This document shows, one piece after another, positions 34,560-45,300 of a stretch of 64,000 nucleotides of DNA. A program made the translations under genes and the position numbers. How positions within the stretch are numbered: the stretch's first letter is position 1; every line of letters starts with the position of its first letter. The stretch comes from a virus, in the IMG/VR virus record IMGVR_UViG_3300026484_000157, positions 1 to 64,000 of that record. The stretch is one strand, 5' to 3'. The notes below the pieces were generated by a model. That model was not told where the DNA came from. It saw only the letters and a list, made by a program, of their open reading frames with translations, and ran no database searches.

Positions 34560-35476
34560 TAGCAAATCCAATAGATAACATAAGTAAAATAAAACATCTA
34601 CAAGGAGTCCATATTGGTGAGGTTGTAGACAACGAGGATCCAGAACAGCTTGGAAGAATAAGAGTCATGATCTTGGATTTATTTGAGGGATTAGCACCTG
34701 ATGAACTGCCATGGATGTATGTAATGCATCCAGTTGGTATAGGTGGCTCTCCTTACTCATCATTTTCAGGAATTCCAGAAAATAAAACCCAAGTTGTTTG
34801 TTCATTTCCACAAAATGATATATATCATGGCACTGTAATTGGGATATTAGTGTCACAAAGAACAAGACATGACGATAGGCACTCAAAATCAGGTGGTAAA
34901 TGCCAAACTGGTAAAAGCCCAAATCCTGCTAATGAAAATGACTCAAATGAAGCAGGATTACTTCCTAACAAATGTGGATGTGATACTGAGATAAATGATA
35001 CCAAATATACATCTCCACTAGATGTATGTAATAATGTGGATTTTAATGAAGATTATCCAGAGTCTTATGGTTGGGTAGATCGACTAATGAACTTTCTAAA
35101 GATAAATAAAAAGAAGAAAGAAGTAACAATGCACCATTCATCTGGATCATTTCTCAAAATCGATGAAAAGGGTAATGTTAACATTAAAATAACTGGCAAT
35201 TTAAAGGTCGTAATTGAAAAAGACTCAACCACTCAAATTGAGGGGAACAAAGACGAAGTAGTATTTAAAGACTGGTATAGACATCTTAAAGGTAAAAAAG
35301 ATGAAATTGTGGATAAAAGAATTAAAATCCTTAATAAGGACACGATAGATACACTGACTCAAAAATGGGGAAAATATCACTATAATGGTAATATTGATAT
35401 AACTTCATCTAAACAAGGACTAATTTCAATGACGAGTACTCTCACATTGAAAGGGTCTACAATATTAGAAAATTAA
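34556..35476 (+). CDS. Central spike protein (gp5/gpV-like)
   Basis: 306 residues from GTG 34556 (overlap GTGA). An N-terminal OB-fold is shown by GEVVDNEDPEQLGRIRVMILD (22-42) and WMYVMHP. A Cys-rich insertion (residues about 115-165) follows, then SSGSFLKIDEKGNVNIKITG and further short strand repeats that form the triple-stranded beta-prism/helix. No lysozyme domain, unlike T4 gp5. Pierces the outer membrane during contraction together with the PAAR tip encoded at 37683. Confidence 0.82.
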   Translation: MIANPIDNISKIKHLQGVHIGEVVDNEDPEQLGRIRVMILDLFEGLAPDELPWMYVMHPVGIGGSPYSSFSGIPENKTQVVCSFPQNDIYHGTVIGILVSQRTRHDDRHSKSGGKCQTGKSPNPANENDSNEAGLLPNKCGCDTEINDTKYTSPLDVCNNVDFNEDYPESYGWVDRLMNFLKINKKKKEVTMHHSSGSFLKIDEKGNVNIKITGNLKVVIEKDSTTQIEGNKDEVVFKDWYRHLKGKKDEIVDKRIKILNKDTIDTLTQKWGKYHYNGNIDITSSKQGLISMTSTLTLKGSTILEN

Positions 35477-35485
35477 GGATACAAC

Positions 35486-36436
35486 ATGTTTGAATCAGAA
35501 TATCACTCGTTGATTTCAACACTAAATCGATCTAAAGATTGTACATTTGCTTGTGAAGATTCTCCCACAATGTGGAGTCCTCTTACAAATTACGACATTA
35601 ATACTATTGTTATTCCACCTGATCCACTATACAATGGATATCAATACAAACTGATGGAATCAAACTCATCGTTATATAATATACAAAGAAAACCACTATC
35701 AGGTGTAAATTCTCCAAATTGGAATTCTGATATAATAAATGATGGGGAATTGGTATGGAAAAAAGATGGACTAACTCCAATGTGTAAACAACTATTTTCA
35801 ATACTAGGTGTTAATACTATTGAGGCAGTTCCAAATGCAGTCCAAGCATTAATTGATACACAAGAGTCAATTGAAGGATATTTATCTCAATCAATAGCAC
35901 ATTTAATTGAAAAGAGACAAAATTTATTAGGATCTCTTAATCAAATACAATTACCAAAAATGCAAATACCTGATTTCACTGATTGTGGTGTTGAGATAGA
36001 ATTACCAGATTTAGACTTTCTAAGTAATTTATCTCTTCCAGATTTTGGTGGAGATACTCCAATTGACCCCAATGAATTGACTTCAATGCTAGAATGTATG
36101 GCTGATGAAGATTCTGCAGGAATCTTAGAAGAATTAGTATCCGATGCAACCTCAAAATTAGATGTGATAAATGCATTATCACCTTCAAATGTTGTTAAAG
36201 GCATTTATAGTGTGTTAGATGATTCAATAGTAAATATGGATAACAATTTCCAAGTATCTAGTTCAGGCTCGGATTTAAATTGTAATCAAGAAGATTCTAA
36301 TGGCAATAAAGATTATTGTAAAACAGAATATGGAAGAAAATGTATATGTATGAAACTGTCATCGATAATGTCATACAATTCAAAATCAGCACTTAAATCT
36401 ATGAAAAAAGATTATGATATGTTCAAGGCAGTATAA
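35486..36436 (+). CDS. Unrecognised baseplate-region structural protein
   Basis: 316 residues. N-terminal part has the TMWSPLTNYDINTIVIPP phrase and W-rich strands, similar to carbohydrate-binding/tail-spike accessory modules; the middle is helical, and the C-terminus is Cys-rich (CNQEDSNGNKDYCKTEYGRKCICMK). Lies between spike and coiled-coil protein. No family is claimed. Confidence 0.5.
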   Translation: MFESEYHSLISTLNRSKDCTFACEDSPTMWSPLTNYDINTIVIPPDPLYNGYQYKLMESNSSLYNIQRKPLSGVNSPNWNSDIINDGELVWKKDGLTPMCKQLFSILGVNTIEAVPNAVQALIDTQESIEGYLSQSIAHLIEKRQNLLGSLNQIQLPKMQIPDFTDCGVEIELPDLDFLSNLSLPDFGGDTPIDPNELTSMLECMADEDSAGILEELVSDATSKLDVINALSPSNVVKGIYSVLDDSIVNMDNNFQVSSSGSDLNCNQEDSNGNKDYCKTEYGRKCICMKLSSIMSYNSKSALKSMKKDYDMFKAV

Positions 36437-37683
36437 TGGCAACAATTAAAGACCTAAAGTATATAGATGAAAACGGTGATTTAGTAGAATATGATTCCAA
36501 CATCATTATCACTTACGATGATGATACGACTGAAGACCTCCAAGATTTATTAATTCGAATAGACTCAAACACTGAATCGATAAAAAGTGATGTAACAACG
36601 ATAAAAGATGATGTCTCAACCTTAAAAAGCGATGCAACAGCTTTAAAAAGCGATGTATCAACGATAAAGGATGATGTTTCAACAACAAAAGATAATATAT
36701 TAACGATAAAAGATGGAACAAATGAAATCACTTTAACAGATTCTGATGGCAATGAAACGGCTATAAAAATTGCTGATGCCTTATCTAATATAACAAATAC
36801 AATTAATGAAATATCTAGTAATACGAATGGTACTGAAATAGAAAATATCTGGTCGGAGGTAGAAGGAATGACAAAAGCAATACAACAATTAGTTAATACA
36901 GTATCGGCAGTATTTGGTGGTGGGAAGCTTCATGGTACTGGTGCAATATATGAGACTTTAGGCACTGATGTAGACCCTAACACTAATACAGTATTCGAAT
37001 CTAATATAACAGAGGTGCTATCAATGTTATCTGATTCTTTTACATCAACAAATAAATATTATTACACAATTGAGGTAAAGACATTAGATAACAATGTAAC
37101 TTATTCTATTACCATCAACGGTGCAATTTATTCTATTAATTCTGATGATAATGCTACAAAACAAGAAATATACACTGCACTAGCAACATCAATAAATAAT
37201 GATGATGAGTCAATCGTAACTGCCACTAACAATGCAGTGTTATCATTATCAACTAAAAATCCATTACACAATATATCTGTGACAGTTTCTGAAAACCTAT
37301 CAATGTCGACACAATCAACAATCGATTTTGGGGATGCTATTAATTCTTTAAGAGACACACTTAAGGATCAAATGGAAGGATCAAGAGATTTAATTGCTAG
37401 AATTATGGTTGGACAAGATGAATCAAATATAATGATGGACAACGGTAAATATAGAAACATCTTGGATTCATTAACATCTTCAACTACAACTGGTATAAGT
37501 GATGCAATTAGGGAACTATCACTGAATCAAGAATATCAACAAGCTCTAATGCAAATTACACAAGGTAAAACTAGTCCAGAGATACTAGAACAAATGAATA
37601 TAATGTATCCAAACCTCAGCAAAGCTAAAAAGGTAATATTATCTGATTTCTTAGCCAAGCTTAAAAACAATGGGAGAATATAA
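36436..37683 (+). CDS. Coiled-coil baseplate/fibre protein
   Basis: 415 residues. Residues 49-94 are perfect seven-residue repeats (IKSDVTT, IKDDVST, LKSDATA and so on), a trimeric coiled coil. A beta domain (about 200-285) and a helical C-terminus follow. Overlaps neighbours by one base at both ends. Probably a trimeric connector or short fibre near the spike. Confidence 0.55.
   Translation: MATIKDLKYIDENGDLVEYDSNIIITYDDDTTEDLQDLLIRIDSNTESIKSDVTTIKDDVSTLKSDATALKSDVSTIKDDVSTTKDNILTIKDGTNEITLTDSDGNETAIKIADALSNITNTINEISSNTNGTEIENIWSEVEGMTKAIQQLVNTVSAVFGGGKLHGTGAIYETLGTDVDPNTNTVFESNITEVLSMLSDSFTSTNKYYYTIEVKTLDNNVTYSITINGAIYSINSDDNATKQEIYTALATSINNDDESIVTATNNAVLSLSTKNPLHNISVTVSENLSMSTQSTIDFGDAINSLRDTLKDQMEGSRDLIARIMVGQDESNIMMDNGKYRNILDSLTSSTTTGISDAIRELSLNQEYQQALMQITQGKTSPEILEQMNIMYPNLSKAKKVILSDFLAKLKNNGRI
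36580..36717 (+). repeat. 21-base coding repeat (heptads)
   Basis: About six imperfect 21-base units around ATAAAAGATGATGTTTCAAC encode the I-K-D-D-V-S-T heptads of the 36436 gene. Confidence 0.75.
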
Positions 37684-37967
37684 TGCCACCATCAGTAAGA
37701 TTAGGTGATGTTTGTACAGGTCATGGTTGTTACGGAAGCAGATCCAATGATCAAGGCTCTCCTGATGTAATAGTAAATGGTCTACCTAAACATAGAGTAG
37801 GAGACCACTGGGTTACCCACTGTTGTGGACCAGCATGTCATGATTCTACTCAAGCCAGTGGATCACCAGATGTAATAACAAATGGATCAGCAGCAGCACG
37901 AGTAGGTGACGATATAGCTTGTGGCTCAAGTAATCAACAAGGCTCTCCTGATGTTATAATAAATTAG
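37683..37967 (+). CDS. PAAR-repeat spike tip protein
   Basis: 94 residues. Three GSPDV(I/V).NG repeats, each preceded or followed by RVGD, plus clustered Cys/His (GHGCYGS, THCCGPACHD), match PAAR proteins, which form a zinc-stabilised cone sharpening the spike. It belongs on the spike encoded at 34556. Confidence 0.88.
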   Translation: MPPSVRLGDVCTGHGCYGSRSNDQGSPDVIVNGLPKHRVGDHWVTHCCGPACHDSTQASGSPDVITNGSAAARVGDDIACGSSNQQGSPDVIIN

Positions 37968-37975
37968 GGGACTAG

Positions 37976-38359
37976 ATGAACAACATAAAACTTTATTCTG
38001 ATTTAGATCAAGACCTAAATGAAAGCATCATATCAGGTGTTGAACCAATTTTTCAATCAATATCAAATATCATAATGACAAGAATTGGAGAAAGACTATT
38101 TAATCCAGAATTCGGTTCAAGAGTTCCTGATTTATTATTCGAATTATTTTCTGAAGAACTTGCATTTGAGATATTTAATGAAGTAATAAATGCAATAGCA
38201 AGATGGGAACCGAGAGCAACTCTTATTTTAAATCAATCATATGTTACATTAGATCAGGACTATCATGTGTTTAGAATGAAATTAGTATTTCAGGTAAAAG
38301 GTTTGTCAGAAGATCAATTTGAGATATCTGGCGACTTAGAAAACCAAAAGTTAGGATAA
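37976..38359 (+). CDS. Baseplate wedge protein, gp25-like
   Basis: 127 residues. RIGERLFNPEFGSRVPDLLF (36-55) and IARWEPRATL (71-80, with the conserved EPR) are hallmarks of the gpW/gp25 family, part of the wedge core that starts sheath polymerisation. RBS GGGGACTAG. Confidence 0.88.
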   Translation: MNNIKLYSDLDQDLNESIISGVEPIFQSISNIIMTRIGERLFNPEFGSRVPDLLFELFSEELAFEIFNEVINAIARWEPRATLILNQSYVTLDQDYHVFRMKLVFQVKGLSEDQFEISGDLENQKLG

Positions 38360-38362
38360 ATA

Positions 38363-39721
38363 ATGACAAACAAAATTACGAATACTGATATAATTAAAGA
38401 TCTACAAGAGTTTATATCAACATTACCAGAAAGTCAAAAATTTGAAGATTTTTATAGTGGTGGTGCAGGTCAGACAATCTTAGAATTACTATCAGGTGTG
38501 GCTTCAATGACATCACATCAGAAGATGATGTTACAAAGAGAAGCATCAATCCAAAATGCACAGTTATTATCTTCTGTTGTTGAACACAGCATAAACAAAG
38601 GATTTTTTATTCCAACTGCTAAGTCAAGAATAGTTAGATATACAATTAAATTTTTTCAAAATGATACATTATCAGCAGGTGATATTATTGGTAAGTTTGC
38701 TGATGCAGATTATGATGCAATTTTCTTACAAGGGAAAGAATCATCAGCATCTGATTATGAAAAATCAATACACATCGATGCAGAAAAAACTTACATCATA
38801 GATGTGATTATTGGATATATGGAAACAACTCAGATCAAATTAACAAATTCTATTGATTTTGTGACTCATTTGATTAAAACTAAGAATAGATATTTAGATA
38901 ATCAATTTGAAAATCTCCAAATAAATAAAGTTAAAGCTAGAATTGTCGATTCAAATATGTCAGTACTAGATAAGGATTTGCCAAAATCAGTATTAAGACT
39001 TCCTTATGAAAACAATATAAAGTTAATATTTGGTAATGACATAACTGGAATAAAAGTAACTCACAAAGATGATATCCAATATACGACTCTGATGTTTAAT
39101 AATAATATTAATAATATTAATACAGAAACTTTTGAATCGACATTAAAATTACAGATAGAATCTTCAAAGACAATTAGAGTCGGTGTGCCTTATTTAGATA
39201 AAGAACAAATAAGATTTTCTGCTATAAGAAATTCAGTCGATGGTAGAATTATTGATACTAAAGATTATGAGAGATTCATAATGAAAGAGCTATATGGATA
39301 CATCAATGATGTATTCATTGATGAAACATTTCCATATAAATATATCTATATTTTGCCAAAAGAGACACTAACTCCAGAATATTTTGAGCAATTCAAATCA
39401 ACCTTAAAACTGAGAAGATTAATAGAAGATCGAGTATTTTGGAGAATGATTGAACCTGTCAGTATTAAAATATTATTCAATATCAATTATTCAGGGGATG
39501 CTTCAAAATTAACTATAGATAGTACAATAAAAGATTATAAGGATTCACTAACTTATAAAATATTTAAGGAAGACTCAGTAATCACCTCAACTGATGTATG
39601 CATAAATCTTACTGAGATGATTGGTAATGGTAAGTTCACACCAAACGAAGAAGCTTCATTTTCATTTAAGAAGCTAGAATATATAGATAGATTGTCTATC
39701 AGATATACAATGGGAGAATAA
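38363..39721 (+). CDS. Baseplate wedge protein, gp6/baseplate-J-like
   Basis: 452 residues directly after gp25-like, the standard order. N-terminal YSGGAGQTILELLSGVASM (33-51), a long central barrel region, and the C-terminal ILFNINYSGDASKLTIDSTIKDYK segment fit the baseplate J/gp6 family, which forms the inner ring. One base separates its stop from the next start. Confidence 0.8.
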   Translation: MTNKITNTDIIKDLQEFISTLPESQKFEDFYSGGAGQTILELLSGVASMTSHQKMMLQREASIQNAQLLSSVVEHSINKGFFIPTAKSRIVRYTIKFFQNDTLSAGDIIGKFADADYDAIFLQGKESSASDYEKSIHIDAEKTYIIDVIIGYMETTQIKLTNSIDFVTHLIKTKNRYLDNQFENLQINKVKARIVDSNMSVLDKDLPKSVLRLPYENNIKLIFGNDITGIKVTHKDDIQYTTLMFNNNINNINTETFESTLKLQIESSKTIRVGVPYLDKEQIRFSAIRNSVDGRIIDTKDYERFIMKELYGYINDVFIDETFPYKYIYILPKETLTPEYFEQFKSTLKLRRLIEDRVFWRMIEPVSIKILFNINYSGDASKLTIDSTIKDYKDSLTYKIFKEDSVITSTDVCINLTEMIGNGKFTPNEEASFSFKKLEYIDRLSIRYTMGE

Positions 39722-39722
39722 A

Positions 39723-41780
39723 ATGGCACTTCCATCAGATTTCAACTATTTATTTACTGAGCCTAATCTGGTTAATTCATCTTCTACAATATCTGTTTTT
39801 TATAGGAAAATGTACGGGATTGCATCTGTCCAATCACTAGTGGAATTATACGATTTTGATTGGGGAGATGACTCGGATCCAGAAAGTACCAAGCTAACAA
39901 TATTAGTAGATAATTTAAATTTAATTGTTGAAATTCAGGAATATAGATCAATATTTTTGGACAAGCTTATACCAATATTTCAATCATCAAATATCGAATC
40001 TGATAACAAAAATGAATATATAAAAAATCTGCTTAAAATTGAAAACAGAACTGAACAACAAGATAAAAGACTTACAAGATATTTATTATCAATTTATTAT
40101 GATGCACTCGATCTTAAGCTTATTGATTCATCATTTATAAAAGGATTTATACCATCTAATATAAGAAATGATGAACTGTTTAAACAGGTATCAATATTAT
40201 ACGATTATATAATTCACAAATATGACTTAATTGATTATGATGCCCTTAAAACAGTAACACCTCAACTACTATTAGATATACATAAGTTTAAAGATAACAT
40301 AAATGAGGCAGGGTTATGGCACTGGCAGAATTTTCTAATGAGTCATTCTGCTACGACTAATTTATCTAATATACTTCTCAATACATTGGGGGGAGAAAGT
40401 TACATTTATGAGTCTGTAGATGGATACAATTTGAATGACTCATATATGACGGACTCAAATGGTCGATTCATACTAGATAGACAAAATAATAAGATTAATT
40501 ATCCAAATAGATTATCTGCAGATGGTACTGATGTCAAAATAGCAAGATATGACTTGAAAACTGGTGCTAAATTAGAAATAAACTATCATCAAGAGGTTAG
40601 GGGTGGAAGATCTTCTGCCTTTGATATTGAAACTCCTTTAGCAATAACGGATAAAGAAGAATTAAAATTAACTATTGATATAATGAAGACTTTTAAACCA
40701 TTTGAAGTATTAGGAACTTCAATTAGAAATCCAGAGTCTGCAAGACAAATGATATTATCAGGTGGTAAACAATATCGTACTTCAAAATCAATATTATCTG
40801 GTATACCAGGAGCCAAAGTTAACGGAGTATATGTTGATTTTCGAAGAGTATATTCTGATGTTACTGAACACCCACAACACAAAAGGGTCGAACACGATCA
40901 AAGAACAAGATTCAAATCGACAACAGGCTTAGCAGATAGAAAAGATAAAAACCTCGTTTCCAGAGAATTTATTTACGGCTTCAAATACACTGATGTGACT
41001 CCATCAAAATTTGGAAAACATAGGAATACTCAACACCAAAAATATTTAGAATTGTTCAGACAATTTTCCACTTTGATGTCGGAAAAACAGACAACAATTA
41101 ATGATATTGAAGATGAATCATTTGAGTCATTATCTCAATTAGATGAAATTAACAATTTTTGGTATGAGAAAATTGACAAATCTTTAATAAAATCAGGTTG
41201 GTTTGAAACTAAATTTGTAGATGTACTTAAGGTCAAACCCCACGAGAGAAATTTATATTCTTGGAAGGAATATCATGCATTTATGATGTCATCATATAAA
41301 AATGTGAATGGTGATATGACTCATTGGATTAAGGAGCATAAATGGACTTCTGAGATAATTCTGCCAGATATATTAAAATATCCAGAGTTAATGCCTTTTG
41401 CAGAACCTAAAAAATCAATCGGATCTTTATGGGATCAAAAAGCAGATGATGTGGAACTCGATTCTGATATATATTGGTCGGATTTAATTGATGATCCTAA
41501 GGTCTTAAGAGACAATACGATTCAAGGAGCATATTTTAATCGTATTGGAATGTTCATCCCAACATGGAAAGATTTAGCCGATGGGACATGGGTTGAGGAA
41601 ATTGTTTCATCAAAGATAGATAGTGTTTTCGATATCCCAGTAGTATCAATATCTAAAAAAGCTGATGATATATGGAATAAATCATTCGATGATTTTGCCG
41701 ATGAATTATTAGGTACAAAACTTTATTGGTCTAACCATAAAAGATATATAGATATAATTTACCCTATAAAGGAAAACTAA
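39723..41780 (+). CDS. Baseplate wedge protein, gp7-position
   Basis: 685 residues, large and acidic, directly after the gp6-like gene where T4 encodes gp7. No short motif is diagnostic; the polar, Trp/Tyr-rich C-terminus is consistent with a wedge scaffold. Overlaps the next gene by one base. Structural role likely, exact identity not shown. Confidence 0.55.
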   Translation: MALPSDFNYLFTEPNLVNSSSTISVFYRKMYGIASVQSLVELYDFDWGDDSDPESTKLTILVDNLNLIVEIQEYRSIFLDKLIPIFQSSNIESDNKNEYIKNLLKIENRTEQQDKRLTRYLLSIYYDALDLKLIDSSFIKGFIPSNIRNDELFKQVSILYDYIIHKYDLIDYDALKTVTPQLLLDIHKFKDNINEAGLWHWQNFLMSHSATTNLSNILLNTLGGESYIYESVDGYNLNDSYMTDSNGRFILDRQNNKINYPNRLSADGTDVKIARYDLKTGAKLEINYHQEVRGGRSSAFDIETPLAITDKEELKLTIDIMKTFKPFEVLGTSIRNPESARQMILSGGKQYRTSKSILSGIPGAKVNGVYVDFRRVYSDVTEHPQHKRVEHDQRTRFKSTTGLADRKDKNLVSREFIYGFKYTDVTPSKFGKHRNTQHQKYLELFRQFSTLMSEKQTTINDIEDESFESLSQLDEINNFWYEKIDKSLIKSGWFETKFVDVLKVKPHERNLYSWKEYHAFMMSSYKNVNGDMTHWIKEHKWTSEIILPDILKYPELMPFAEPKKSIGSLWDQKADDVELDSDIYWSDLIDDPKVLRDNTIQGAYFNRIGMFIPTWKDLADGTWVEEIVSSKIDSVFDIPVVSISKKADDIWNKSFDDFADELLGTKLYWSNHKRYIDIIYPIKEN

Positions 41781-42388
41781 TGGTTTTTACAACAGACTAT
41801 GATAATATAATGAGAAAAGAGCTTTCGAAATCTTTTGTAGGTTGGTATAAAATACAATCTGGGGTACAAAGACGATTTTATCTTGGGATTGGTGGTAAGC
41901 CAACTGGTTCAAAATATAATTCAAATACAGTGACTCAATGGAAACTAGGAACAGTACCAACTGAACATTCTACTGATAAAATAGAAAATCTTATTGCAAT
42001 GAAATTAATAGACTCAAGAGGATTTGTAAATGCAATATCAGAAATGCAATATCAGCCAGAAAATCCTAGACATATTATAACAAATGATGGTAGATATTGG
42101 GAAATGACAGGATCATCAGATATAAACACTTTTAATGTTTCAGATGATGCAATTACAACAAATATTTATATGAGCTTTAGATTGCATTTGAAAGATCTAC
42201 CAACAAGTGATATTTACCAACTCGGATTATTCATAGACACTGTTCCAAAACCGTCACATCTAAATCAATCATTACTTCTTCCAAATGAAGTACAATCTTT
42301 AGGTAATATGATGACATTTGAAAATTTAAAAGTTATTCAAAGAGACTCATTAGTTAGAGAAGTTTTTGACTTCGTAATAGAATTTTAA
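41780..42388 (+). CDS. Baseplate wedge protein, gp8-position
   Basis: 202 residues; ends LVREVFDFVIEF. Contains a Gly/Lys-rich loop (GIGGKPTGSKYNSN) and strands. By order it corresponds to T4 gp8, though it is shorter. RBS AAAGGAAAACTA. Confidence 0.5.
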   Translation: MVFTTDYDNIMRKELSKSFVGWYKIQSGVQRRFYLGIGGKPTGSKYNSNTVTQWKLGTVPTEHSTDKIENLIAMKLIDSRGFVNAISEMQYQPENPRHIITNDGRYWEMTGSSDINTFNVSDDAITTNIYMSFRLHLKDLPTSDIYQLGLFIDTVPKPSHLNQSLLLPNEVQSLGNMMTFENLKVIQRDSLVREVFDFVIEF

Positions 42389-42397
42389 GGATAATTA

Positions 42398-45300
42398 ATG
42401 TCACTAATATCAGATAAAATATCGGAAATAGAATTCGACCAACAAATTTACAATAGAGCATTGCTATCGGATAACAGATCTACTTTAGACTCTGAAGGCA
42501 CAATAGATCAAAGAACTCATATAGAAAAGAGTTATAAAAGTATACTGTTTAAAGCAAATACTCCTTTACAATCTGCAGAACTAAATGAATTACAAACAAT
42601 TGTTCTAAATGAAATTAAACAACTATCGGATAAACTATATAAGGGATCTGGGGCATTAATTGATGGTGGAGATATTACAATTGTACAAAAACAATCATTT
42701 GAATTTCCTCATCAACTACCAGGACTAACTTTTAAATCTCCAAGTAACGAGAGTCAGCCTTATCATTTTAGAATTAAGAAACACTTATCAAAAAATAACA
42801 CTCACATTACTTATGATAAGTCTGCTGACAATTCAAATGTTTGGGAAATTAGTTTACCAATTGATGATAATGACAATGTGAGGTGTAAAACCTCGGATTT
42901 ATATGAATTCATATCAACATCAGCAATTGGTGATTATTTGCCACTAACCTCATTGTTAGGAACTGACGACAAGCCAATTAAAAATAGAATAGAGCTACAT
43001 GAACCTTTAGAATTTACCAACAATGTGATAGAAATCAACACTTTTGGCGAGAGCACTATTTACTACGATGGATTCTCAGTAAATGTTTCGCCATTAACTT
43101 CGCCATTATTACACAATGCATATACTCAGGGTGGAGAAGAAAATCAAATCACTGTCGGTATAACAGTAAAAGTTGTTGATATTGATTACAATGATGATCG
43201 ATCACTGTTAGATCCATCTGCAGGTTACAATTATGATAACGATGGTGCACATAGACTCAAAATTCATGGGGTATGGAATATATCACTAGATACTGAAAAT
43301 TCAGATTCATTTTTTGGAGTATGGCTTGTTAAAGGTAACAGAGTTATAAACTCAAACAGAATAGATCCAGAACTAAGAGGTGTAGTTGATGTAGTTGGTC
43401 GATATGACTTTAACTCAAACGGTAACTATGTAATATCAGGACAAGTTCCAGCTATTGATACAAGAAAAACTTATGCACAAGCAAATCTAGATATGAATGG
43501 GCAACCAAATAAAATATTCATGAACATAAGTAAGGGATCTGCTAATATTACAGGTTATAATATTGAATATTCTTATGATCAGCGATTTGATTACGACTCT
43601 GCTTTCAACGAGTCATATATCCTAAACAAGTCATCAAGATATGTAAAAGAAACATTTAAGGGTAACTTTGCAAACTACACTATTCCTGATAATGGATTAT
43701 ATGGAATAAAATCTGTAACTGGTTATAAATATGTAGCCAACAAAGTAATACAACGATCATCTGATCCTGAGATCGATGTTATAACAATTGTAGATAAAGA
43801 TCCAGAGGTATTCTACATTGACTTCATAAGTAATGTAGTAGTAAGTGGAGATACTACTTATACAAGAGGAATTCATTGGGAATTGGATTTTGATTCTAAC
43901 AATGGATATCATATAATAAGATGGATTTCATCTACTAAACCAGAGGAAAACTCATCTTATACTGTTGAAAAGATATTCCATAGATATAGATATAAGTCAG
44001 AAACATCTTATTTAACAATGGGAACATCAATAGATGAAGATGTTAAATTTGTAATATCTGAAGATAGAACCAATCTATTTGTTAATCAATCGTTATTTGG
44101 ATTTGATATAGAAGGAGAATTTAACTACAAGTTAGAATTCAACTATGACATTATCAAGCCAAGAATAGATAGATTAGTCCTTAAAAGATCAGAACTATTT
44201 TCATCTGTGACTGGAGAATATTCAATCATCTATGGTAATGCAGGATATGGTACTGCTCCGTTACCACCAGAAGTTGAAGATTCAGCAACATTATCGTTAG
44301 CAACAGTTTACCTTGAATATGGTAAGCCACCAGTAATAACACAAGATTACTTTAGAACATTTAAGATGTCTGATATTAATAAGCTTTATGAAAGAGTTAA
44401 TAAACTAGAATATGATATATCTAAGAATGCATTAGTTGATCAGGCAAGAGCAGACGGATCAACTTCAAATCTGCAAAACATATTTGTTGATAACTTCAAA
44501 AACACATCAATGATGGATTTAAATCTAATCAAATTGTCAAATGTTCCACAAGTTTCGATCGAGGATGGATCAATAGTACCTCATACAACATGGAGAACTG
44601 ATAACCTGCCAACATCATATAAACAAAGATTCATAAGATTAGATAAATATAAAAATTCTGACAATATAACAATAACAAGAAATGAAATATCACAAACATT
44701 TTATTCTGATACTGAAAGACTGAATTCACTGACTACCTCTGCAGGTAAATCGAGAGAAATAAGCCTTTCAATAACTCCAAAAGATTATAAATGGATATTC
44801 AGAACCGACTCAAGTACTGTTAACAATAGTTGGGCTAGAGATATAGATACAACAACGGATTATAATGAAGCACCTGTGCCTTTACCATCATTAAATGTGA
44901 CAATAACTGCACCAGCTAATTCATTCAGTCCAACAAATCAAATAGTTGGAAATGGTACACCTACTACAACCAAGCTTCAATTATTTATTGAAAATGAAGA
45001 ATATCAATTTTCAACACAGCCTACTGTTAATGCTGATGGATCAATGTCAATTACAATAAATCTTCAAGGATATAACAGTGGTATTAAATCAATACTAGTT
45101 CAAGAAGATATTACTCAGTTCACATCAAATGAAAATGGAGAATATTTAGGAGCATTTGGTATAACCTCATTCACATCACAGCCACAGGTAAGAACGATTA
45201 TTAATTATAATCCACCACCCCCACCACCAAGAAGATATAATCCAGATCCGACTGCACAATCTTTTTATGTGAAAGAGTCTTTCAATTTAGATTCTGTTCA

